Position numbers and translations under genes: made by a program. From Chitinophagaceae bacterium (GTDB lineage: Bacteria > Bacteroidota > Bacteroidia > Chitinophagales > Chitinophagaceae), in the NCBI GenBank assembly GCA_017989935.1, contig JAGNOY010000030.1:1-12415 (forward strand): DNA of 12,415 nucleotides, in the 5' to 3' direction. The notes under the pieces were generated by a model. It did no database searches and was not told the origin of the DNA. It saw only the letters and a list, made by a program, of their open reading frames with translations. This document shows positions 1 through 6,911 of the stretch, in pieces. Position 1 is the first letter of the stretch. Each line of letters begins with the position of its first letter.

Positions 1-91
1 TCACAGAACCGCTTAGTGTATAGTTTTGAGCGAATGCCCAACAAGGCAAAAGCAAGATGATGGCGATTAAGCCTGCTAATTTATTTAACAT
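1..91 (-). CDS. N-terminus of a secreted protein (partial, runs off left edge)
   Basis: The minus strand reads an ATG at 91-89 followed by 30 open codons to the window edge. The start is a textbook signal peptide: Met-Leu-Asn-Lys, a run of about 12 hydrophobic residues, then Pro-Cys-Trp-Ala-Phe-Ala before Gln-Asn, with likely signal peptidase I cleavage after Ala21. The first mature residues (QNYTLSGSV) resemble the first strand of a carboxypeptidase-regulatory-like beta-sandwich, a domain common at the N-terminus of Bacteroidota TonB-dependent receptors and other surface proteins. That domain assignment rests on only a few residues. Export is well supported, but the function cannot be named from this fragment. 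It follows the DinB gene in the same orientation after 318 non-coding bases, so it is probably a separate transcription unit. Confidence 0.62.
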   Translation of the reverse strand, partial: MLNKLAGLIAIILLLPCWAFAQNYTLSGSV

Positions 92-205
92 AATTTTACT
101 TAAGGTAGCGCGAAATTAGGCCATGCACTATTAGCGAATTGTTATAAATTCTATAAATGGCGATATATAATTTCTACTGGCTATAAAGCAGGATATTTTT
201 TATTT

Positions 206-330
206 GGGTGGCGGGCAGGCTATCGCTCATACGCTTCTCCCGAATCGACAACTCAAATTCGAAACAAGACAAAAATAGCGTATGCCTCTCGGGATGCAGG
301 GTATCCGCTCTATCCTTGCCACATGGCTCC
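206..330. repeat. Candidate interspersed repeat element with pseudoknot-like pairing
   Basis: This stretch is about 54% G+C by hand count, against roughly a third in the surrounding DNA. CATACGCT (228-235) is complementary to AGCGTATG (277-284), and TCCCGA (238-243) is complementary to TCGGGA (289-294). The two pairings cross, which is the layout of an H-type pseudoknot. The ends carry a near-direct repeat: GGCTATCGCTC (218-228) and GGGTATCCGCTC (299-310). GC-rich non-coding blocks of this kind recur between genes in some Bacteroidota genomes, but that parallel is from memory. With one copy in the window, repeat status is inferred. Confidence 0.35.
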
Positions 331-356
331 GTTTTCGATAGTATGCTTACATCATG

Positions 357-380
357 CCTTGAACTAATATTGTTCTAAGG
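357..380 (-). terminator. Hairpin downstream of the DinB gene, possible weak terminator
   Basis: CCTTGAAC (357-364) pairs with GTTC-t-AAGG (372-380) across a 7-base loop, giving an 8-bp stem with one bulged base, about 30 bases past the DinB stop codon. There is no T-run on either side, so it is not a classical intrinsic terminator. It could protect the 3' end of the transcript or be chance. Confidence 0.28.
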
Positions 381-409
381 TGTTCATGAAATTTTAGTTG
401 CTTGATATT

Positions 410-937
410 CTATGACTCAAGTAAAGGGTAGTATCGCTCTTGAAGCACTTTAAAATGCCATCGTTGATGACCTGCCAGCATAAAGGCTAATGATAGCACA
501 CAATAGGTGGTGTCATTAAATCCATGGCCTTCTTGCAATAACATATCTTCAGTGAATGATTTAAACATCATTAGAGTTGTTTTTCTTAAACTCAACAATT
601 CATCATACAAGTCATCAACTGTTCTGCGATTGGCTAAGGCATTAGCTGCAAACATCTCTTCATCATAAGGTGTCATCATTTGTTTATCACCTCGGGCTAT
701 GGCAGTGATACGATAGGTGAACACTCTTTCTGTGTCAATATAATGTTGTAAAATGTCTTTGATGGTCCATTTGCCTGGGGCATATACTTTTTCACCCAAG
801 GCCTTCCACTTGTCAATAGGTGCATCTATTAATTCTTGAATACTTATTTCTAGGGCTTCAAGAAAAGTTACATCATCAGTAAGGTGTATATATCTATCAA
901 AATATTTGGGCATTTGCTGAATAGCAGATTTTTTCAT
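410..937 (-). CDS. DinB/YfiT-like putative metalloenzyme
   Basis: A 175-aa cytoplasmic protein with the features of the DinB superfamily (DinB_2/YfiT-like four-helix bundle). The family's three metal-binding histidines are visible: His65 in the LQHYIDTERVF segment near the end of helix 2, and His157 and His161 in the HQRWH motif of the last helix. Related proteins include bacillithiol- and mycothiol-dependent transferases and many uncharacterised members, so the substrate is unknown; despite the name, this is not the DNA polymerase DinB. Length is normal for the family. There is no signal peptide or membrane segment. It is the last gene of the GlxA-headed operon, starting 5 bases after the M1-like gene's stop, so it is almost certainly co-transcribed and may be translationally coupled. 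The stop codon is TAG. Confidence 0.85.
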   Translation of the reverse strand: MKKSAIQQMPKYFDRYIHLTDDVTFLEALEISIQELIDAPIDKWKALGEKVYAPGKWTIKDILQHYIDTERVFTYRITAIARGDKQMMTPYDEEMFAANALANRRTVDDLYDELLSLRKTTLMMFKSFTEDMLLQEGHGFNDTTYCVLSLAFMLAGHQRWHFKVLQERYYPLLES

Positions 938-942
938 TATAG

Positions 943-3477
943 TTAGTTTTTTGTTGATTGAATAAATTCTTGTTCTAAAGTATGAATGGTTTCTAGCATG
1001 GTTGTATCATGTTGGAACGTTGAATATAATAATTCATAGACTTCTTTACCACGTTTATCTCCAAGAATATTGATAAGTTGCACTTGTTGAAAAATATCGT
1101 TGATGTCATTATCTTCTAATGATTTTTTAAATCTGTCTAAAACAATTGGATAGCCTAAGTCTCCTTTTCCTAAGCCAGCTAAGGTATTTGCTGCAGCATA
1201 AGGATAGTCCCATGTGGGTGTGGCTAAATACCATCGAGGAGATTTATTGTCCCTTAAACAAGACAAGGCATAGTCCGCAGCTCTTGGGTCATTTAATTGT
1301 TGTAATCCATTTAAGGCGCTGATTCTACTTTGGTTTTTCCAAGAAGGCTTTTTGTCAAGTTGAAGTAACATGTCGAAGGCTATTTTGCAGTTTGTTTTTC
1401 CTAAAGCTATAGCAGCTGCATTGATTACTCTATCACTTTTATCTTGTAAAGCTTGGATATACAAATTTACATATTGAGTGTCCTTAGTGTTCCCTAGCAT
1501 GGCAATAGCAGCTGCTTTTAGCCATGATTGTTCATGTTGGATGCAATGTCGCAGCATTTGCAAAGTTGATGAAGTATATGGTTGTGGGAGTATTTTTCTT
1601 AAGGTTGAGAGGGCATAGGTTCTGTATCGCCAATATTTTTTTGATAGAACCTGATTATTGATGACTTCAAAGATTCGATTTGATGTTTCAATTGAAGTGC
1701 TTGTATCTTGGCATAGCAAAGCCAATTGATCAATTGCAGAAATTCTACCTAAAATATGTGGGTCGTTCTCAACCTGATAAATTAATTCATTCAATTCTTT
1801 ATGAAATATTTTTTCACAAATCCAAGTTTCCTCTGGGTCAACATTTATCAAAGAAGGTTCGGCCTTTAAGTCAAATATCACATCATTTTCTTGCTCAGAT
1901 TTCAAATCGATTGTATACAAAGTTTGATCAATCTGAATGTCCATTTTACCTTTAAAGTATTTGAATGATTCAATTGCTGTAGAGGTATCCATGACTTGTG
2001 TTTGTGTGATATACAGATGAAGTTGTTTGTTTTTCTTATCAAATTTTTTCTTGATCTGAAAATTAGGCAACCCAATTTTATAAATCCATTGATCAAAAAA
2101 CCATTGATAAGATAGACCTGAAGTTTGTTCAATGGCTTGTTGAAAATCTTGTGTATTGACTTGTCGATGAAAGTTATTTTTCACATATAATTGAATGGCT
2201 TTCCACCAATTTGCTTCGCCAATTTCTTTTTGTAGCATATGCAACACTAAAGCCCCTCTAAAAATGGAATAATTATCGCTAGTATAGTTATCTACATCTA
2301 CTATAGACTTTGCAACAATTGGACGTTTGTATCCTGTGTTCCAATCGGCTAGTGTATTTGACTTTTCAAAAGGCAAGTAATAAGTTAAGTACTCGTCTTT
2401 CCCATTCTTGAAACTTGTATAAATGCCTGCGAAGTATTGTACAAAGGCATTGTTTAGCCAAATATCATTCCATTTTTCTGGCATGATGGAATTTCCAAAC
2501 CATTGAGAAGCCACAGATTGCATGGCTATGCCATCCCACAGATATTTAAAATCTTCATGAACACCTTCATCATCAATATAGTTGTCTGATAAAATTCCTA
2601 ATCCTTCGAATCCATGTAGCCCTGGGAATGGGTAATCTTGTATCATTACTTGGTTGTAATGTTTGAAAGGAAATGAAGTATTGGTTTTATTTGCCATGAA
2701 TTTTATCATGTCAGGTAATAGCACTGTGGTTGCCGTTGTGGCTTTTGTTTCGTTTAGGTAACAGTAATTATTGATTTGAATGTCATTATTATTTTGTTTT
2801 ACATTGGCGTACTCGCCAACTATGATGGCGTTCAAGTAATTCGGATGTGCTTGATTTGATTTATAGTAATAAGTAGAAGTGCCATTGTTGTTATCAATAG
2901 ATTTAATGAATTTTCCATTAGCAAGAAACATCCATTTATTATCAAGAGTAGCAGAATATGACGTTGTATAAATATCTTTAATGTCTTCAATACAAGGAAA
3001 CCAATAGCGATTATGCTTGCTACTCCATAATTGGGTATGTTTTAATGGGGTAGTATAGGTTGGGAAAAAGAATCTAAGTCCTTTCCCAAAACTTCCGCCT
3101 AGATTATTGGGGTCTGAAAGATTTAAATAATTTGTATTGTAATTTATTTGAATTTGTATAGAGTCACCTTTGCTATATGCCTTGTTTAGCGTTATGTCTA
3201 GTCCACCAAGTTTGTCGCCTCCGTCATAATTATACTCAAGAGAATTAGATCCTAGTCTAATTTGATGAATAGTTAATTGGCCTGCATCCAGTTTTATGTG
3301 ATTGAGATTTTCTAAGGCTATGATGGAAATATCGGCAACCCCATGTAATTGTTTTTTAGTCCAGTTAATACGTAGGTCAATATTTATATGTTTAATATCG
3401 AAAGATTGTGCATTCGATAAAATGCACACCGAAACAAGGCAGTGAATTATTATGGGAATTTTGTATAATAGTGACAT
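943..3477 (-). CDS. Secreted M1-aminopeptidase-like protein with degenerate active site and C-terminal HEAT repeats
   Basis: An 844-aa exported protein. Residues 1-23 form a signal peptide (hydrophobic core, then SNA before Gln24); no lipobox precedes Cys18. Residues about 25-210 match the N-terminal beta domain of M1 peptidases, 240-470 the catalytic-like domain, 475-555 a beta linker, and 565-835 a helical HEAT-repeat region. The M1 hallmark HExxH-x18-E is recognisable by its flanks (QWFGN, then WNDIWLNNAF), but its residues are Gln320, Ser321, Ser324 and Asn343, so all three zinc ligands and the catalytic Glu are replaced. The GAMEN-equivalent segment is HGFEGLGI (Glu291 kept). The catalytic Tyr of the YxKG motif aligns with Ile405 in SIFRGAL. 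The frame is intact with exact spacing, so this is unlikely to be sequencing error. It is probably a non-catalytic binding or scaffold protein in the periplasm or at the outer membrane. Its ATG overlaps the upstream stop (TAATG). Confidence 0.85.
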   Translation of the reverse strand: MSLLYKIPIIIHCLVSVCILSNAQSFDIKHINIDLRINWTKKQLHGVADISIIALENLNHIKLDAGQLTIHQIRLGSNSLEYNYDGGDKLGGLDITLNKAYSKGDSIQIQINYNTNYLNLSDPNNLGGSFGKGLRFFFPTYTTPLKHTQLWSSKHNRYWFPCIEDIKDIYTTSYSATLDNKWMFLANGKFIKSIDNNNGTSTYYYKSNQAHPNYLNAIIVGEYANVKQNNNDIQINNYCYLNETKATTATTVLLPDMIKFMANKTNTSFPFKHYNQVMIQDYPFPGLHGFEGLGILSDNYIDDEGVHEDFKYLWDGIAMQSVASQWFGNSIMPEKWNDIWLNNAFVQYFAGIYTSFKNGKDEYLTYYLPFEKSNTLADWNTGYKRPIVAKSIVDVDNYTSDNYSIFRGALVLHMLQKEIGEANWWKAIQLYVKNNFHRQVNTQDFQQAIEQTSGLSYQWFFDQWIYKIGLPNFQIKKKFDKKNKQLHLYITQTQVMDTSTAIESFKYFKGKMDIQIDQTLYTIDLKSEQENDVIFDLKAEPSLINVDPEETWICEKIFHKELNELIYQVENDPHILGRISAIDQLALLCQDTSTSIETSNRIFEVINNQVLSKKYWRYRTYALSTLRKILPQPYTSSTLQMLRHCIQHEQSWLKAAAIAMLGNTKDTQYVNLYIQALQDKSDRVINAAAIALGKTNCKIAFDMLLQLDKKPSWKNQSRISALNGLQQLNDPRAADYALSCLRDNKSPRWYLATPTWDYPYAAANTLAGLGKGDLGYPIVLDRFKKSLEDNDINDIFQQVQLINILGDKRGKEVYELLYSTFQHDTTMLETIHTLEQEFIQSTKN

Positions 3478-3932
3478 TAATATTTATTTAGTAGGGTATT
3501 GAGGTAAGCGTCATAGTTTTGCTTATTGTCTTTTAAAACATGTTCTATCCAGGCATTTCTTTCATGCCATAAAATTTCTAATTCCCAAACACAAGTGGTA
3601 ATTCCATAAATTGAGGAGTAGGCTGAGAAATTATCTGTTGGATTCTTAGCAAGGAAAACGTAGTGTTGAAGCATATTTTCATCTATCCACCAATTTATAA
3701 TGGCGAAGCAACCTTCTTTACACTCATGAAAGATAAGTGAAGCAATATGGTAATGTGCAAGATTCGTATGTTGACTTAAATCAAGCCAATCACTTAGTTG
3801 AGTTTTAGCCTGCTCAACAAAGGTAAGGCCTGAAAACTCTTGCTTAGCTGTAATCGTGTAAACTTTAAGCCTCCATTCATGAATGATATAATATTCCAGA
3901 AATCGAATTTGTCTGGGAGCAAAAATGTTCAT
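3477..3932 (-). CDS. Conserved-looking hypothetical protein, unrecognised family
   Basis: A 151-aa protein that I cannot assign to a named family. It has no signal peptide or membrane helix and appears cytoplasmic. It is rich in aromatic residues, with seven tryptophans (20, 49, 81, 82, 116, 122, 128), and contains a distinctive INWWIDENMLQHYVFLA segment and a CVWELEILWHERNAWIEHVL segment that look like a compact mixed alpha/beta fold. His69-Glu70-Cys71 and Cys75 might bind a metal, but this is only a suggestion. The start is well fixed: its ATG overlaps the glxA-like stop as ATGA, and its own stop overlaps the next start as TAATG. Such coupling on both sides implies co-expression and a stable ratio with the regulator and the M1-like protein. 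Confidence 0.75.
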   Translation of the reverse strand: MNIFAPRQIRFLEYYIIHEWRLKVYTITAKQEFSGLTFVEQAKTQLSDWLDLSQHTNLAHYHIASLIFHECKEGCFAIINWWIDENMLQHYVFLAKNPTDNFSAYSSIYGITTCVWELEILWHERNAWIEHVLKDNKQNYDAYLNTLLNKY

Positions 3933-4852
3933 GAGTTAGTTTGAAGAATGCGCGTTAGCTGTTTTTCACTTTCAAGTCCAACCATTTGAGCAACTTCCCT
4001 TCTAGACCAATCTGGATTTTTCATAAGTTCAATTATTTTTTCTTTTCTAATTTTATTGATAAATTGATTTGTTGTAATACCCGTTTCTTTTTTAAAAATG
4101 CGACTGAAATTCCTTTCACTCATATTGGCTATTTGAGCTAATGCATGAAGACTTATTTTTTTATGAATATGTTCAATAATATGATCTTGAGCGCGATGAA
4201 TTCCAGCGTGAATATGAGTTCTAAAGGTTAGTAGATCACTCAGTTGGGCCGAACTTCCATTTCTTCTGCTATACACCACTAATTCCCTTGCTACTAAATG
4301 GGCAAAATGACTTCCTTTTAATTTTTCTATGATATGCAAAATGAGGTCGATTCCTGAGGCAATACCTGCGCTAGTATAAATATTATTTTGTTCTGTAAAA
4401 AGCATGTTTTCCTGAACTTTGGCTAGAGGATAGAGTTCTTGTAGCACAGCTGTTTTTTTAAAATGAGTGGTGCAAGCAATTTCATTTAGTAGCCCCGACT
4501 CTGCAAGTACAAATGCTCCAGCACAAATACTACAAACATTGACTCCTCCTTTGTAATTAGTTACAATCCATGAGAAGAATTGTTTGTTTTCTTTAAATTT
4601 TTTCGAAGTTAAGTAAGTTGCATTCGAGCCTGGAATAATAAGATAGTCCCCTTGTTTAAGTTTGATTTTTGAATAATGTGTGATGTTCCCAATTGGCAAG
4701 CCAGCTGTGGTAATAATATTATTTTCTATGCAGCCGTATTGGATAGAGAAGTTTGCACCATACTCGATGGCCTCATGAATTGCTTGATCTGGACCTGCTA
4801 AGTCTAAAAGATGAAGTTGAGGTAAAATAATAAAAACGAAATTTGTACGCAT
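3929..4852 (-). CDS. GlxA-family transcriptional regulator (DJ-1/PfpI-like domain plus AraC-type DNA-binding domain)
   Basis: A 307-aa cytoplasmic regulator. Residues 5-185 form a DJ-1/PfpI (class I glutamine amidotransferase-like) domain: FVFIILPQLHLLDLAGP opens the Rossmann-like core, VCSICAGAFVLAESGLL places Cys110 at the nucleophile-elbow position, and CTTHFK (His130) and TSAGIASGIDL (160-170) follow in the usual order. In GlxA regulators this domain is thought to sense a ligand rather than act as an enzyme. Residues 233-303 are two AraC-type helix-turn-helix units (ISLHALAQIANMSERNFSRI and WSRREVAQMVGLESEKQLTR). The protein stops soon after the second recognition helix and lacks the usual GxxPxxYR tail, so it is slightly short. 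It heads a four-gene operon and is overlapped by the next gene (ATGA), so it may control its own operon. The ligand is unknown. Confidence 0.88.
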   Translation of the reverse strand: MRTNFVFIILPQLHLLDLAGPDQAIHEAIEYGANFSIQYGCIENNIITTAGLPIGNITHYSKIKLKQGDYLIIPGSNATYLTSKKFKENKQFFSWIVTNYKGGVNVCSICAGAFVLAESGLLNEIACTTHFKKTAVLQELYPLAKVQENMLFTEQNNIYTSAGIASGIDLILHIIEKLKGSHFAHLVARELVVYSRRNGSSAQLSDLLTFRTHIHAGIHRAQDHIIEHIHKKISLHALAQIANMSERNFSRIFKKETGITTNQFINKIRKEKIIELMKNPDWSRREVAQMVGLESEKQLTRILQTNS

Positions 4853-4896
4853 AATGAATTATGATTTTTAGGCTGCAGATCCAAGGGATTTAAAAA

Positions 4897-4904
4897 CAAA
4901 ATTA
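4897..4904 (-). promoter_or_regulatory. Candidate -7 promoter element for the glxA-like operon
   Basis: The minus strand reads TAATTTTG, a full match to the Bacteroidota -7 consensus TAnnTTTG, about 45 bases before the glxA-like start codon. No good TTTG -33 box is found at the expected distance. Short AT-rich matches occur easily by chance here, so this is tentative. Confidence 0.3.
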
Positions 4905-4923
4905 ATTGAAATATAGGTTGAAT

Positions 4924-4933
4924 TATGGCCATA
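4924..4933. promoter_or_regulatory. 10-bp perfect palindrome, possible operator
   Basis: TATGGCCATA is a perfect palindrome about 20 bases upstream of the candidate -7 element, at roughly the -33 position, in the 181-base gap before the glxA-like gene. Its placement would suit autoregulation or another dimeric regulator. AraC-type proteins more often bind direct repeats, so the link to this regulator is speculative. Confidence 0.25.
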
Positions 4934-5000
4934 GGTCAGACATATTCGGCCAATAGAAAAAGGGAATACGATTTGTATATTAAGAATAAGATTGTTTTAA

Positions 5001-5027
5001 AATCAGAAAAGCAAGAGAATTTCTTGC
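5001..5027 (-). terminator. Rho-independent terminator of the inorganic-carbon operon
   Basis: In the minus direction GCAAGA (5027-5022) pairs with TCTTGC (5016-5011) around a 5-base AATTC loop, followed directly by TTTTCTGATTTT. The stem begins 7 bases after the dabB stop codon. Position, stem and T-rich tail all fit an intrinsic terminator, and it separates this operon from the downstream glxA-like operon. Confidence 0.7.
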
Positions 5028-5033
5028 AGTAAC

Positions 5034-6902
5034 TTATGAACTTCTATAGGCAATAGGGTGAGTGTTTTTTTTCGATGGCCCTAAGAATAACCTTGCATAA
5101 ATTCTAAGTACAGATAATTCCAGCACTAAAAAACTTACTGTAATTAAAGTAATTAGTGTATACTCCTCGTGATCGATATGGCTATACATTAAATCTAGGC
5201 CAATAAATGAGGGCGTAAAAGGTAAGCCAACAAAAGCTAAACAGGCAATTAAAAACCAAAAGCCTAATTTAGGATGTTGATTGATATGACCATAAAAGCC
5301 ATTTAAGTTAATTTGGGTTTCGTAACTTTTTAATTTTATTATGACAAAAATTCCAAGAAGTGCTGCCATAAATAGTCCACATACATAAATTAATATCTCT
5401 ACATATTCATACTTGTCATTTAGTAACGCCACAGAAAGCACTACAAATAATTGACTTAAAATTATCTGTAACCATGCTCTCAAAGGACTTTTCTTTTCTA
5501 CAAAAGCTAGTAAAATTAAAATCATACCTATAAAGGCAAAGCCAATATGTAAGTATTCATCTATTTGCTTAGGAATATGATCATCAAAATAGAACAAGAG
5601 TAAGCCTGCTATAAAAATCAAACTACAAATAATTAAGCCAAGTTTGGTTGACATAAATCGAAACTTTTGACCTATGAATTTGAACGGATTCCATAAAATT
5701 ATCTTTAAATAGGTATCCATATTCCACTCTTTCAAGCATAAGGTATACAGACTAAAATTGAATGTTGAGAAAGAAGAAGGGATGGATTTTATTTTCGGTT
5801 TGAAATTAAAAAACTGATCATGGATCATATACCCAAGCACTGAAGGGGAAACCAGTAATTGATACGTTCTTAGCAACGCATTTCCAGATAAATGAATCAG
5901 TGCTAATGTTTGCCACCCTAAGGCTACTTCAACAAACATGATGCCTATTTGTGCAATGGATGCATAAGCAATTTGGGTTTTCACCGTCGACTGCACTCTG
6001 GCAATCAATGTAGCAATTAGGGCAGTCAATACACCAATACAAATAATGGCTATTTTAATTGGTAATACAATATCCCAATATTGATAAGTTCTCATTAATA
6101 AAAAGACACCTAGATGCACTGCTAAAGAGCCATAAAATACTGCACTTGATGTAGTAGGTCCTTCCATAGCTCGTGGAAGCCAAGAAGAAAAAGGGAATTG
6201 TGCCGACTTAATTGAAGCTGCAACAACAATCATTGTCAATAGAAACATTACTGAATTATAGTGTTCAGAGACATGAGCAGCAACTAAGGCAACATCATCT
6301 AACTTAGAAAAGGTAATGTTTTCATGCCAAATATGATGGCAAGTCCAAAGGGCTAAAATCAAACAGATATCTCCTAAGCGATATAACGAAATTGTTTTCA
6401 GTGCATTCTTAACTGGCAAATAGCGATCTCTATAAAATGCAATCAGTAAAAATGAGGTAATGCCTAAAAACTCCCAACCTATAAATAGTGTTTCAAAATT
6501 TCCAGCAAATACTGTGATATTAAAGGCAAAAAAGAATAATAAAATAGTATTGAAAAATCGTTTGTACCCAGAATCTCGGTGTAAATAATATTTACTAAAA
6601 ATCAATACTAGTAAAGTAATTAAAGCCCCTAGAAATGAAAAAACAGCTGTTGTTTTGTCAAAGTAAAAATCTAAATATATCTCAATATTATCTTCTTTAA
6701 AAAATACAAAGTGCTTTAAATTCAAAGTAGGGCATTGTTGTAGAATCCAAAAAGATAGAAAAGTGAGTATGCCTAATAATTGCAAGCCCACGCTCAAATA
6801 GGCAACGCCTGAAATTAATTTCTCTTGAGTGTTTTGAAATAATAAACTAATTAAAAAACCAAGAAACGGAATCAGAATAAAAAGCTGCAAAATATGCTCC
6901 AT
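5034..6902 (-). CDS. dabB: DabB: NuoL-like membrane subunit of the DAB inorganic-carbon accumulation system
   Basis: A 622-aa integral inner-membrane protein with roughly 16-17 hydrophobic helices, from the proton-conducting transporter family (NuoL/MrpA-like). Ion-channel residues of that family are visible: Glu144 in the IGWEFLGITSF helix, Lys232 in ASIKSAQFPFSSWLPRAMEGP, and Lys308 in STVKTQIAYASIAQIG. The next helix reads HLSGNALLRTYQLLVSPS where complex I NuoL has HAFFKALLFL; I recall a similar ALRT-Q-L pattern in DabB proteins. There is no long amphipathic lateral helix as in NuoL and no other complex I gene nearby, while dabA starts 9 bases downstream of the carbonic anhydrase/dabA group and ends 9 bases before this gene. 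In known DAB systems DabB couples a cation gradient (H+ or Na+) to DabA, which hydrates CO2 to HCO3- in one direction. It is the last gene of the operon. The coupling ion cannot be read from sequence. Confidence 0.88.
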   Translation of the reverse strand: MEHILQLFILIPFLGFLISLLFQNTQEKLISGVAYLSVGLQLLGILTFLSFWILQQCPTLNLKHFVFFKEDNIEIYLDFYFDKTTAVFSFLGALITLLVLIFSKYYLHRDSGYKRFFNTILLFFFAFNITVFAGNFETLFIGWEFLGITSFLLIAFYRDRYLPVKNALKTISLYRLGDICLILALWTCHHIWHENITFSKLDDVALVAAHVSEHYNSVMFLLTMIVVAASIKSAQFPFSSWLPRAMEGPTTSSAVFYGSLAVHLGVFLLMRTYQYWDIVLPIKIAIICIGVLTALIATLIARVQSTVKTQIAYASIAQIGIMFVEVALGWQTLALIHLSGNALLRTYQLLVSPSVLGYMIHDQFFNFKPKIKSIPSSFSTFNFSLYTLCLKEWNMDTYLKIILWNPFKFIGQKFRFMSTKLGLIICSLIFIAGLLLFYFDDHIPKQIDEYLHIGFAFIGMILILLAFVEKKSPLRAWLQIILSQLFVVLSVALLNDKYEYVEILIYVCGLFMAALLGIFVIIKLKSYETQINLNGFYGHINQHPKLGFWFLIACLAFVGLPFTPSFIGLDLMYSHIDHEEYTLITLITVSFLVLELSVLRIYARLFLGPSKKNTHPIAYRSS

Positions 6903-6911
6903 GATAATAAA

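Larger units (their letters stand above)
92..409. other. Non-coding region between the DinB gene and the left-edge secreted protein gene
   Basis: No convincing gene is present on either strand; the longest open stretches are about 20 codons. The part next to the left-edge gene (92-200) is AT-rich and should hold its promoter, but I could not find a clear TAnnTTTG element. The middle (about 206-330) is much more GC-rich and structured and is listed separately. The part next to the DinB stop contains a hairpin, also listed separately. Confidence 0.6.

Noticed and set aside
206..330. tRNA or other standard RNA gene in the GC-rich intergenic block
   Set aside because: No T-loop (GTTCGAATC-like) or acceptor-stem/CCA arrangement can be placed on either strand.
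410..937. DNA polymerase IV (DinB)
   Set aside because: The protein is only 175 aa and has the HxxxH and His65 metal-site pattern of the DinB/YfiT helical-bundle family, not a polymerase fold.
2460..2530. Sequencing error or frameshift as the cause of the missing HExxH motif
   Set aside because: The frame stays open through both flanks, spacing from 320 to 343 is exactly canonical, and the substitutions are separate codons rather than a shifted stretch.
5034..6902. NuoL subunit of respiratory complex I
   Set aside because: No other complex I genes are present, dabA directly precedes it, and the helix after Lys308 lacks the NuoL HAFFK pattern.
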